From Leucobacter chromiiresistens (GTDB taxonomy: Bacteria > Actinomycetota > Actinomycetes > Actinomycetales > Microbacteriaceae): a DNA stretch of 64,000 nucleotides. The notes beneath the pieces were generated by a model, which did no database searches, was not told where the DNA came from, and was given only the letters and a program-made list of their open reading frames with translations. The stretch's first letter is position 1. Every line of letters begins with the position of its first letter. Location: the NCBI RefSeq assembly GCF_900102345.1, contig NZ_FNKB01000001.1, positions 2,232,001 to 2,296,000 of the forward strand, in the 5' to 3' direction. Both the position numbers and the translations under genes were made by a program. This document shows, one piece after another, positions 52,188-62,644 of the stretch.

Positions 52188-54320
52188 ATGACCGACTACC
52201 GCAGCATCGACTTCTCGCCCCTGATCGCCGCGTCCGAGGACGAGGTCGTCACCCGATCGCTCGTCCGCGACGTAGCGCTCCCCTCGGGCGGCACGCTCGC
52301 ACTCATCACCCTCGACAACGGCCGCGACCACACCCGCCCCAACACGCTGGGCCCGCGCACCCTGCAGGAGCTCGGCGACGTGCTCGATGCGCTCAGAGCG
52401 CGGGCCGCCTCCGGCGACATCCAGGCCGTCGCGGTGACGGGCAAGCCGTTCATCTTCGCCGCGGGTGCCGACCTCTCCAAGGTCTCCACGCTCGCCACCG
52501 AGCAGAACGCGCGGCTGATGGCGCAGTTCGGCCACTTCGTGCTCGGCAAGCTCGGCGAGCTGGGCGTGCCGTCGTTCGCCTTCGTCAACGGCCTCGCACT
52601 CGGCGGCGCCATGGAGATCGCGCTGCACTGCGACTACCGCACGCTCGATTCGTCGACCGCCGCCCTCGCCTTCCCCGAGGTCTTCCTCGGCATCATCCCG
52701 GGATGGGGCGGCGCGACGATCGTGCCGAACCTCATCGGCATCGAGCAGGCCCTCGAGATCATCGTCACGAATCCGCTGAAGAACAACCGCATGCTGAAGC
52801 CGAAGCAGGCGTTCGAGATGGGCCTCTTCGACGCGATGTTCGGCTCCGCCAGCTTCCTCGAGCGATCGATCGCGTGGGCCGATGCCGTCATCGCGGGCTC
52901 GGAGAAGGTGGAGCGCAAGCACGCACCGGGCAAGCTCGAGCGGCTCACGAAGTGGCCCGCCGCCATCAAGATCGCCCGCGAGACCCTCAAGGCGCGCATC
53001 GGCACGGCCGCTCGCGCCCCCTACGTCGCGCTCGACCTGCTCAGCGCAGCGAAGGACAACGACCTCGCGCGCGGATTCGAGCGGGAGGACGAGGCGCTCG
53101 CAGAGCTGATCTCGGGTGACCAGTTCGCAGCGTCCGTCTACGCCTTCGACCTCGTGCAGAAACGTGCGAAACGCCCTGCGGGCGCCCCCGACAAGCAGCT
53201 CGCGAAGCCGGTGCGCAAGGTCGGCGTGATCGGCGCCGGGCTCATGGCGAGCCAGTTCGCGCTGCTCTTCGCCCGGAAGCTGCGCGTGCCCGTGCTCATC
53301 ACTGACCTCGACCAGTCGCGGGTCGACAAGGGCCTCGCCTACATCCGCGGCGAGATCGACAAGATGCTCGAGAAGGGCCGGCTCTCCGCCGACGACGCGA
53401 ACCAGATCACGGCGCTCGTGCAGGGCACCACCGACAAGACCCGGTACGCCGACTGCGACTGGGTGATCGAGGCCGTGTTCGAGGAACTCGGCGTGAAGCA
53501 GCAGGTGTTCGCCGAGATCGAAGCGATCGTCTCCGAGACCGCGGTGCTCGCGACGAACACGTCCTCGCTGTCGGTGGAGGAGATCGGCGAACGGCTCGAG
53601 CACCCCGAGCGGCTCGTGGGCTTCCACTTCTTCAACCCCGTCGCCGTGATGCCGCTCATCGAGGTGGTGCGCACCCCGACGACCGATGACGAAACGCTGG
53701 CCACGGCCATGGTGGTCGCGAAGAAGCTCGGCAAGAGCGCGGTCATCACGGCCGACCGCCCCGGCTTCGTCGTCAACCGCCTGCTGGCGAAGGTGATGGG
53801 CGAGGCCGCGCGCGCCCTCGACGCCGGCACCCCGCTGCCGGTCGTGGAACGGGCGTTCGCACCGATCGGGCTGCCGATGGGGCCGTTCGAGCTCATCGAC
53901 CTCGTGGGCTGGAAGGTCGCCGCGCACGTGCAGGACACGATGGTCGCCGCCTTCCCCGGCCGCTTCTACGCGTCGGAGAACCTGCACCGGCTCGCCGACG
54001 TCGACGAACCCCTCGTCAAGACGAAGCACGGCAAGGTCGAAGACCTCTCGAAGGCCGGGAAGAAGGCGGTGACGCTCGGCAAGACCGCGGTCGGCGAGGA
54101 GGAGATTCTGCATCGCGTCGAAGACGAGCTCGCCCGAGAAATCAAGATCATGCTCGATGAGCACGTCGTCGCCGCTGCGGAGGACATCGATCTGTGCCTG
54201 ATCCTGGGCGCGGGCTGGCCGTTCCAGGCGGGCGGCGCGACCCCGTACCTCGATCGCTCGGGCGCGAGCGAGCGGGCGTTCGGCGGCGCGTTCCACGAGC
54301 CCCGCATCGCCGGGGCCTGA
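52188..54320 (+). CDS. fadB: 3-hydroxyacyl-CoA dehydrogenase/enoyl-CoA hydratase multifunctional protein, FadB-like
   Basis: A 710-residue two-part beta-oxidation enzyme. The N-terminal crotonase domain has IFAAGADLSKV and NGLALGGAMEIALHCDYR with GIIPGWGG; the C-terminal NAD-dependent dehydrogenase has the Rossmann loop VGVIGAGLMASQFA and the HFFNPVAVMPLIEVV and DRPGFVVNRLL motifs. The catalytic Glu of classic hydratases is replaced or shifted in the crotonase half, which I cannot settle without an alignment. Paired with the thiolase gene, as in the actinobacterial FadAB complex. Confidence 0.94.
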   Translation: MTDYRSIDFSPLIAASEDEVVTRSLVRDVALPSGGTLALITLDNGRDHTRPNTLGPRTLQELGDVLDALRARAASGDIQAVAVTGKPFIFAAGADLSKVSTLATEQNARLMAQFGHFVLGKLGELGVPSFAFVNGLALGGAMEIALHCDYRTLDSSTAALAFPEVFLGIIPGWGGATIVPNLIGIEQALEIIVTNPLKNNRMLKPKQAFEMGLFDAMFGSASFLERSIAWADAVIAGSEKVERKHAPGKLERLTKWPAAIKIARETLKARIGTAARAPYVALDLLSAAKDNDLARGFEREDEALAELISGDQFAASVYAFDLVQKRAKRPAGAPDKQLAKPVRKVGVIGAGLMASQFALLFARKLRVPVLITDLDQSRVDKGLAYIRGEIDKMLEKGRLSADDANQITALVQGTTDKTRYADCDWVIEAVFEELGVKQQVFAEIEAIVSETAVLATNTSSLSVEEIGERLEHPERLVGFHFFNPVAVMPLIEVVRTPTTDDETLATAMVVAKKLGKSAVITADRPGFVVNRLLAKVMGEAARALDAGTPLPVVERAFAPIGLPMGPFELIDLVGWKVAAHVQDTMVAAFPGRFYASENLHRLADVDEPLVKTKHGKVEDLSKAGKKAVTLGKTAVGEEEILHRVEDELAREIKIMLDEHVVAAAEDIDLCLILGAGWPFQAGGATPYLDRSGASERAFGGAFHEPRIAGA

Positions 54321-54336
54321 TCGGGCGTCCGACAGA

Positions 54337-54381
54337 GCGCAGCGGGGCGGCCCGGGGTACTCCCCGGCCGCCCCGCTGCGC
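54337..54381. terminator. Bidirectional hairpin between fadB and dxs
   Basis: GCGCAGCGGGGCGGCC-GGGG pairs with CCCCGGCCGCCCCGCTGCGC with a single extra C and a TACT loop. It separates two convergent genes and probably stops both transcripts. Confidence 0.75.
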
Positions 54382-54441
54382 TGCGCAGAGCTGCGTCGCG
54401 GCCCGCCGCATTGTCCGCTCCCGCGTCGATGCTCGCAGCCC

Positions 54442-56382
54442 TCAGGGGCGCTCGTGCGGCCGTGCGACCGGGACCCGCGTCCCGCGCACCTGCTCGCTCA
54501 CGGAGGCCGCGATGCGATCGGCGGTGAGGCCGGCATCGGCGAGGAGCTGGCCGCGGGAGGCGTGATCAGGGAACTCGTCGGGCGTGCCGAGTTCGCTGAC
54601 CGCCGTGTCGACTCCGGCATCCCGAAGCGCCTGGCGGATGCGCGTGCCGACGCCGCCGACCCGGATCCCGTCCTCGATCGTGATGACGAGGCGATGGCGC
54701 TCCGCCGCCGCGACCACGGAATCGGCGACCGGCACGACCCAGCGCGGGTCGATCACCGTCGACGTGATGCCCGCGGCCTCCAGACGCTGCGCGGCGTCGA
54801 TGGCGACGACCGCCATAGGACCCACGGCGACGAACAGCACATCGCGCTGCCCGCCCCCGTCGGCCTCCGATTCGTGCAGCACGTCGACTCCGTCGTCCGA
54901 GCGGCGGAGCGCGGCGATGTCGGCCCCGACCGCGCCCTTGGGATAGCGCAGCACCGTCGGAGCATCGTCGATCGCCACGGCCTCCCCGAGCGCTTCAGAC
55001 AGCGTTGCGGCGTCGCGCGGCGCGGCGATCCGGATCCCGGGGACCACCTGCAGTGTGGCCAGATCCCAGACGCCGTTGTGACTCGCGCCGTCGGGGCCCG
55101 TGATTCCGGCGCGATCGAGCACGAAGGTGACACCGGCGCGGTGCAGGGCGACATCCATGAGGAGCTGATCGAAGGCGCGATTCATGAACGTCGCGTACAC
55201 GGCCACCACCGGGTGCAGCCCGCCGTAGGCGAGTCCGGCGGCACTCGTCACCGCGTGCTGCTCGGCGATCCCGACGTCGATGACGCGACCCGGATGCCGG
55301 GCCGCGAGGGCGTCGAGGCCGGTCGGCACGAGCATGGCGGCGGTGATGCCGATGATGCGCTCGTCGGCGTCGGCGAGCTCGACGATGCGCTCCCGGAACA
55401 CCGAGGTCCAGCTGCGCCCCGCCACAGCCTCCACCGGCTCGCCGCTGCCCGGATCGATCTGCCCGATGGCGTGGAACTGGTCGGCGACGTCGTTCTCCGC
55501 GGGTGCGTACCCGCGGCCCTTCTCCGTGATGACGTGAACGAGCGTCGGGCGCCCGTATCCCTTCGCCTGCCGCAGCACCTCCTCGACCGCGTGCAGATCA
55601 TGGCCGTCGACGGGGCCCAGATACTTGATGTCGAGGTTCGAGTAGAGATCCTGGTTGTCGGATGCGCGACTCGCGAGACCGCGCATCGCTCCGCGCGCCG
55701 CGCGGTACACGGTGCGGCCCGGCGTGCCGAGGCGCGAGAACAGCTTCTCGCTGCCCTCCTGCAGATCGCGGTACGCGTCCTTCGACCGCACCGAGTTCAG
55801 GAACCGGGCCATGCCGCCGATAGTGGGAGCGTACGATCTGCCGTTGTCGTTCACGACGAGCACGAGGTTGCGGTCGTTGTCGTCGGTGATGTTGTTGAGC
55901 GCCTCCCAGGTCATGCCTCCGGTGAGCGCGCCGTCCCCGACGACCGCCACCACGTGCCGGTGCTGCTGGGACGGGTCGCTCTGCGCGCGCCGCGCGAAGG
56001 CGCGCGAGATGCCGTCGGCCCAGCTCAGCGAGCTCGACGCGTGCGAACTCTCGACGATGTCGTGCTCCGACTCCGAGCGCTGCGGGTAGCCGGCGAGGCC
56101 GCCGCGGCTTCGGAGCGCCGAGAAGTCTCGCCGACCGGTGAGCAGTTTGTGCACATAGCTCTGGTGCCCGGTGTCGAAGACGATCGGATCGCGCGGCGAT
56201 TGGAACACGCGGTGCAGGGCGATCGTCAGCTCGACGACGCCGAGGTTCGGGCCGAGATGACCGCCGGTGCGCGACACCGCTGCGATCAAGAACTCGCGAA
56301 TCTCCGCGGCGAGCTGCTCGCACTCCGCGATCGTCAGCGCATCGAGATCACGTGGTTCTCGGATTCGATCCAGGATCGCCAC
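54442..56382 (-). CDS. dxs: 1-deoxy-D-xylulose-5-phosphate synthase
   Basis: Dxs condenses pyruvate and glyceraldehyde 3-phosphate with thiamine diphosphate, the first step of the MEP isoprenoid pathway. 646 residues: catalytic His in GHQSYVHKLLTGR, ThDP-binding GDGALTGGMTWEALNN, the pyrimidine-binding Glu region (GITAAMLVPTGL) and the transketolase C-domain. GTG start with a GGAGG eight bases upstream (V-A-I-L-D-R). It converges with fadB and lies 136 bases downstream of acnA, separated by a hairpin terminator. Confidence 0.97.
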   Translation of the reverse strand: MAILDRIREPRDLDALTIAECEQLAAEIREFLIAAVSRTGGHLGPNLGVVELTIALHRVFQSPRDPIVFDTGHQSYVHKLLTGRRDFSALRSRGGLAGYPQRSESEHDIVESSHASSSLSWADGISRAFARRAQSDPSQQHRHVVAVVGDGALTGGMTWEALNNITDDNDRNLVLVVNDNGRSYAPTIGGMARFLNSVRSKDAYRDLQEGSEKLFSRLGTPGRTVYRAARGAMRGLASRASDNQDLYSNLDIKYLGPVDGHDLHAVEEVLRQAKGYGRPTLVHVITEKGRGYAPAENDVADQFHAIGQIDPGSGEPVEAVAGRSWTSVFRERIVELADADERIIGITAAMLVPTGLDALAARHPGRVIDVGIAEQHAVTSAAGLAYGGLHPVVAVYATFMNRAFDQLLMDVALHRAGVTFVLDRAGITGPDGASHNGVWDLATLQVVPGIRIAAPRDAATLSEALGEAVAIDDAPTVLRYPKGAVGADIAALRRSDDGVDVLHESEADGGGQRDVLFVAVGPMAVVAIDAAQRLEAAGITSTVIDPRWVVPVADSVVAAAERHRLVITIEDGIRVGGVGTRIRQALRDAGVDTAVSELGTPDEFPDHASRGQLLADAGLTADRIAASVSEQVRGTRVPVARPHERP

Positions 56383-56468
56383 CCGCCGACCTCCGTTCCG
56401 CCCGACCGGGAGGGTGCGAGCATCCCCACAGTCTACTCGGGGCCGCTCCCCCGCCGGCGCGCGAACAG

Positions 56469-56507
56469 ACGGGTGGGCCCGGGCGCAGCGCGCCCGGGCC
56501 CACCCGT
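56469..56507 (-). terminator. acnA terminator
   Basis: Perfect 18-bp arms ACGGGTGGGCCCGGGCGC and GCGCCCGGGCCCACCCGT around an AGC loop, 12 bases past the acnA stop. Followed on the minus strand by CTGTTCG, no real T-run. Confidence 0.8.
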
Positions 56508-56518
56508 ATCGCGTCGAC

Positions 56519-59206
<2,688 letters not shown>

Positions 59207-59223
59207 TGAGCTCCTCCAATGTG

Positions 59224-59245
59224 TCTCGATGTCGAGATAATTCTA
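59224..59245 (-). promoter_or_regulatory. acnA promoter with palindromic operator
   Basis: On the minus strand a -10 hexamer TAGAAT (59240-59245) is followed by a perfect palindrome TCTCGA-CA-TCGAGA (59224-59237) that would cover the transcription start near 59233. A dimeric repressor bound here would block initiation. The Shine-Dalgarno follows directly. Confidence 0.55.
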
Positions 59246-59269
59246 CACCCGAGCAGGCTCGCTCGGGTG

Positions 59270-60133
59270 TCACGTCGATGGGGTGTTGTGCCCAGTATCC
59301 GTAAGGGATTCCCCCGCCGAATCATCTGATGATCCGGACAGCCTGCTGAGCACCATCCACGTGAAGACCACGACGAGGGCGAAGAGGGGAACGCCCATCA
59401 CCAGACGGGCGATGCCGAGGGCATCGGTCGCCGCGATCCCATCCGGCTCGCGGGCCGCGAAGTAGAGCGGAACCTGCACGGCGAGTCGGGCGATGAAGAG
59501 GCCGCTCCAGAGCAGCGTCAGCCAGGTCGCCACCCGCTTCAGCGATCGGTCGCGGCGCCACCCCGTGAGGTCGCCGCGCAGTGCACCGAGAGCGACGCCG
59601 ACGAGCGGCCACCCGACCGCGACGGAGATCAGCAGACCCGCCGACCAGACGATGTTCGTGATGAAGCCCGGCACGTAGTAGTCCGCGCCGCGCCCGGTGA
59701 ACAGCGTCGCGATGACCGCGACTGCGACGCCCGCGGCGCCCGAGAACACCGAGACCAGCGGCTCGCGCCGCACCAGCCGGACGATCACGGCGAGGATCGC
59801 GAGCGCTGCGGGGGCGATCGCCGACACCCGCGCGTCGCGCGTGAACGTGAAGATGACGAGGAAGAGGAGCCCGGGAACGAGCGTCTCGGCGACGCCGCGC
59901 CATCCGCCGATCGCGTCGAGCACGCCGCGACCGGAGATCGCCTCCCCCGACATCCCGGCGCGCACCGTGCGCCCGATCGCGCCCCCGAAGGGCCGCGCCC
60001 CGTCGGCTGCGCCGCTCTCCGGGGCCGCCTGGGGCGCCGGAGGGGTGAGCGGCGTCCGGCGAGCCGCCTCCCCATCGCGCGGATCGCGCGAGTCGCGCGG
60101 GTCGCGCGCCGAGCCGTCGTCCACTTCGATCAC
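59270..60133 (-). CDS. DUF3159 domain-containing membrane protein
   Basis: A 287-residue actinobacterial membrane protein. A polar, Asp/Arg/Pro-rich N-terminal region of about 60 residues is followed by a short GGWRGVAETLVPGL helix and about six membrane helices (LFLVIFTFT, AIAPAALAILAVIVRLV, VFSGAAGVAVAVIATLFTG, LISVAVGWPLVGVALGALRG and two more). GWRGVAET and RGADYYVPGFITNI are hallmarks of DUF3159. Function unknown. GTG start overlaps the DUF3710 stop (GTGA). Confidence 0.85.
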   Translation of the reverse strand: MIEVDDGSARDPRDSRDPRDGEAARRTPLTPPAPQAAPESGAADGARPFGGAIGRTVRAGMSGEAISGRGVLDAIGGWRGVAETLVPGLLFLVIFTFTRDARVSAIAPAALAILAVIVRLVRREPLVSVFSGAAGVAVAVIATLFTGRGADYYVPGFITNIVWSAGLLISVAVGWPLVGVALGALRGDLTGWRRDRSLKRVATWLTLLWSGLFIARLAVQVPLYFAAREPDGIAATDALGIARLVMGVPLFALVVVFTWMVLSRLSGSSDDSAGESLTDTGHNTPST

Positions 60134-60804
60134 ACCGGCAGCGTTCCGGCGGGAGGCGCTTGCCGCTGCCCCTGCACGCCGGCGGGCACCTTGAGCTGCA
60201 GCAGCTCGCTCGGCGGCATCGGCTGCTCGCCGCGCACCACCACCAGCTCGCGGAAGAGCTCGATCACCCGGTCGCGAGCCTCGGCGTCACGTGCGGCTTT
60301 GCCCATGATCACGCCGCGGAGCATCCAACGCGGCCCGTCGACCGCGATGAAGCGGGCCACGCGCGTTCCGCCCTGGTCGCCCGGAGCAGGCGTCTCGACG
60401 AGCAGCTCGGGGCCGAGCACGCCCGGCTCCTCGGCGACGGTGCCGCCCTGAGCGGTCATCTGCTGCGTCAGCTTGGCCCGCACCGGGCCCCAGAGGCCCG
60501 TCGTCTTCGGAGCGGCGAAGGCCTGCACCTGCAGCAGCGATTCGGCGTACTCGAGCGACACGGCGATCACCCGGTTCGCGCGCTCGTCGACCTCGAGCCG
60601 CAGCTGCAGCCCCTCCCGGGGGGCCACCTTGATGCCGCCGAGATCGACGTAGGGCCGCATCGAGGGCACCTCCGACGCGTCGAACGGCCCCGACGTCGCC
60701 CGGTCCTCCGGCGCCGACTTCGCGTCGTCGATCGCGGCGGGCGCGCCGTCGCTCAGTTCGACGGCGTCGGCCCCGGGCTGGCCCGGCTTCTGATCTTCGC
60801 TCAT
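60130..60804 (-). CDS. DUF3710 domain-containing protein
   Basis: A 224-residue actinobacterial protein of unknown function. After an acidic N terminus of about 45 residues comes VDLGGIKVAPREGLQLRLEVDERANRVIAVSLEYAESLLQVQAFAAPKTTGLWGPVR and later FIAVDGPRWMLRGVIMGKAA, the core of DUF3710. AAGGAG precedes the ATG by nine bases. It lies between dut and DUF3159 as in related genomes. Confidence 0.85.
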   Translation of the reverse strand: MSEDQKPGQPGADAVELSDGAPAAIDDAKSAPEDRATSGPFDASEVPSMRPYVDLGGIKVAPREGLQLRLEVDERANRVIAVSLEYAESLLQVQAFAAPKTTGLWGPVRAKLTQQMTAQGGTVAEEPGVLGPELLVETPAPGDQGGTRVARFIAVDGPRWMLRGVIMGKAARDAEARDRVIELFRELVVVRGEQPMPPSELLQLKVPAGVQGQRQAPPAGTLPV

Positions 60805-60874
60805 CTTCGCTACTCCTTCGTCTTGACCCAGAGGGTCGAACTCGCTCGATCGCCCGCCGACCCGGGCGATGCCG

Positions 60875-61312
60875 TCAACTGCTCACACCGGTCGAACCGA
60901 AGCCGCCGGCGCCGCGCGCGCTGTCGGGCAACTCGGGCACCGGTACGAAGACCGCACGGGTCACGGGCATCACGATGAGCTGGGCGATCCGGTCGCCCGC
61001 AGCGACCGCGAAGCTCTCGGATCGATCCGTGTTGAGCAGCGTCACCTTGATCTCGCCGCGGTACCCGGCGTCGACGGTGCCGGGAGCGTTGACGACGGTG
61101 ATGCCGTGCTTCGCCGCGAGCCCGCTGCGGGGCACCACGAACGCCGCGTACCCGTCGGGCAGCGCGATGGCGACCCCGGTGCCGATGAGGGCGCGCTCCC
61201 CCGGCCCGAGCTCGACCGCCTCGGCAGCGCGCAGGTCGGCTCCCGCATCCCCCGCATGGGCGTACTGGGGAGGATGCTCGGCCACGATCGGAATCTCCAC
61301 GACATCAGTCAC
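60875..61312 (-). CDS. dut: Deoxyuridine 5'-triphosphate nucleotidohydrolase
   Basis: A 145-residue trimeric dUTPase, which removes dUTP and yields dUMP for thymidylate synthesis. The five motifs are visible: AGDAGADLRA, VVPRSGLAAKHG, GTVDAGYRGEIKVTLLN (Asp and Tyr), DRIAQLIVMPV, and the flexible C-terminal RGAGGFGSTG. GTG start with TAGCCT six bases upstream and no ribosome binding site, so probably leaderless. Divergent from the DUF3093 gene with 87 bases between start codons. Confidence 0.96.
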   Translation of the reverse strand: MTDVVEIPIVAEHPPQYAHAGDAGADLRAAEAVELGPGERALIGTGVAIALPDGYAAFVVPRSGLAAKHGITVVNAPGTVDAGYRGEIKVTLLNTDRSESFAVAAGDRIAQLIVMPVTRAVFVPVPELPDSARGAGGFGSTGVSS

Positions 61313-61318
61313 CCGCTC

Positions 61319-61324
61319 AGGCTA
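61319..61324 (-). promoter_or_regulatory. -10 hexamer of a probable leaderless dut promoter
   Basis: TAGCCT on the minus strand, six bases before the dut GTG, the same hexamer and spacing as at the first VOC gene. Confidence 0.42.
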
Positions 61325-61386
61325 GCGGATTCGGCCGTGCACCTGCAGAGAGGGGTGCCGCACGGCGACCTCCGAGTGAGCCGCGG

Positions 61387-61392
61387 GATAAT
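61387..61392 (+). promoter_or_regulatory. -10 hexamer of a probable leaderless promoter (DUF3093 gene)
   Basis: GATAAT, seven bases before the ATG at 61400. The ATG at 61391 falls inside this hexamer, which argues against it as the start. Confidence 0.45.
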
Positions 61393-61399
61393 GGTCGGC

Positions 61400-61876
61400 A
61401 TGACCCGAATCGCCAGTTCCGCCCCTCCGCACTCGACGTATCGGGAACGACTCCTCCCGGGGGCGAGCCTGTTCGTCGCCCTCGTGCTGGTCATCCCCGC
61501 GGTCGCGCTCGTGCTCACGCCGATCAACGCGCAGTGGGCCATCCCGACCGGGGTCATCGTGTACGCCATTCTGGCGGCGACCTTCCTGCTCAGCAGCCCG
61601 TCGATCGAGGTCGCCGACGGCCGGCTGACGGCGGGTCGCGCCGAGATCCCCGTGTCACTGCTCGGAGACGTCGAGCTGCTCGGTGCGGAGGGGCTGAAGG
61701 CGGCGATCGGGCCCGGCTGCGACGCCCGCAACTATCTGCTGCTGCGGGGATGGATTCACCGCGGGGTGAGGATCGCGAACGTCGACCCGGCCGATCCGGC
61801 ACCGCAGTGGATTCTGACGACGCGTCACCCGAAGAAGCTCGCCGAGGCCATCGCAGCGGCGCGCGTCGCCGCGTGA
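61400..61876 (+). CDS. DUF3093 domain-containing membrane protein
   Basis: A 158-residue protein with two membrane helices (LLPGASLFVALVLVIPAVALVLTP and IPTGVIVYAILAATFLLSS) and a C-terminal beta-rich cytosolic domain (SIEVADGRLTAGRAEIPVSLLGDVELL, ARNYLLLRGWIHRGVRIANVDPADP). RNYLLLRGWI and the WILTTRHPKKLAEAI ending are characteristic of DUF3093. Function unknown. The start at 61400 gives a leaderless arrangement; 61391 is the alternative. Conserved next to dut in related genomes. Confidence 0.87.
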   Translation: MTRIASSAPPHSTYRERLLPGASLFVALVLVIPAVALVLTPINAQWAIPTGVIVYAILAATFLLSSPSIEVADGRLTAGRAEIPVSLLGDVELLGAEGLKAAIGPGCDARNYLLLRGWIHRGVRIANVDPADPAPQWILTTRHPKKLAEAIAAARVAA

Positions 61877-61900
61877 CCCGCTCGGGCTTCTGAAGCCCCC

Positions 61901-61946
61901 GCGCATGAGAACGGCCGCTCCCTTGGGAGCGGCCGTTCTCATGCGC
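61901..61946. terminator. Long bidirectional hairpin between DUF3093 and DUF4193 genes
   Basis: Perfect 21-bp arms (61901-61921 and 61926-61946) with a CTTG loop. It lies between two convergent genes, 24 bases after the DUF3093 stop. A smaller GGGCTTC-TGAAGCCC stem precedes it at 61884-61898. Confidence 0.8.
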
Positions 61947-61961
61947 CTCGCGAGCGGACGC

Positions 61962-62156
61962 GAGTCAGTTGGAGCATTCTGACGCAGTGGCGTCAGCCGC
62001 GAATGCCTGCCTCGCTGCGCGAGTCAGTTCGAGCATTCTGACGCAGTGGCGCCAGCCGCGAATGCCTGCCTCGCTGCGCGAGTCAGTTGGAGCATTCTGA
62101 CGCAGTGGCGCCAGCCGCGAATGCCTGCCTCGCTGCGCGAGTCAGTTGGAGCATTC
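61962..62156 (-). repeat. Three 59-bp tandem repeats ending in the 3' end of the DUF4193 gene
   Basis: Units start at 61962, 62021 and 62080; a fourth partial match at 62139-62156 is the real gene end (GAGTCAGTTGGAGCATTC, the last codons, stop and four bases beyond). The three spacer copies keep those 18 bases with one mismatch in the second. Each unit also has CTGACGC-AGTG-GCG(T/C)CAG, a stem perfect in the first unit. Otherwise the 265-base gap holds only the long hairpin. Confidence 0.95.
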
Positions 62157-62432
62157 GCGGCACACCGGCCCGAGCTCCGTCTCGTGATCGACCTGCGAGC
62201 GGTGGCGCACCAGGAAGCAGCTCACGCAGGTGAACTCGTCGTCCTGCTGCGGAAGCACGATGACATCGAGCTCGACATCGGAGAGATCGTTGCCGCCGAG
62301 ATCGAAACTCGGGTTGTCGGCATCGTCGGAGTCGAGCCCCGACGCGCCCTTTGCCGGCCCGCGCTCCTTCAGCGCCTCGATCGACTCGGCGTCTTCTTCA
62401 GTCTTGCGCGGGGCGTCGTAATCCGTGGCCAT
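62142..62432 (-). CDS. DUF4193 domain-containing protein
   Basis: A 96-residue actinobacterial protein, function unknown. An acidic N-terminal half (ATDYDAPRKTEEDAESIEAL, DLGGNDLSDVELDVIVLPQQ) leads to a zinc-ribbon-like end: CVSC and CREC pairs with a basic FLVRHRSQV stretch between, where the second CREC is in the last six residues. The ATG has AGGAG at six bases. The last codons are the seed of a 59-bp tandem repeat downstream. Next to sepH, divergent, 212 bases apart. Confidence 0.88.
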   Translation of the reverse strand: MATDYDAPRKTEEDAESIEALKERGPAKGASGLDSDDADNPSFDLGGNDLSDVELDVIVLPQQDDEFTCVSCFLVRHRSQVDHETELGPVCRECSN

Positions 62433-62644
62433 TCTCTCCTGCGTTCCCGGGCCGGTATGCCGGCACCTTATCCTTCGAGCGGCCATAGTCTGACGTACGA
62501 GGCGGCCCGCGCGCAAACCCTCCCGCCGAAAGTTCTCTGAGCGCGAAGCGCGACTCCCCCGGGTTTCGCCACGCGCCGCTTCAATGCGGAGCGTCCCGGG
62601 GTGCGTGTGACACTCTGGGTCGCGACTCACGAAGGGATGCGCCG

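Noticed and set aside
51711..54296. 861-codon open frame on the minus strand through fadA/fadB
   Set aside because: Shadow of the FadA/FadB genes in a high-GC genome; the translation is Arg/Glu/His-rich with no recognisable domain, whereas the + strand gives clear enzymes.
61962..62156. CRISPR-like regularly spaced repeat
   Set aside because: Units are directly adjacent, spacers are not unique, there are only three units, and they contain a gene end; no cas genes are present.
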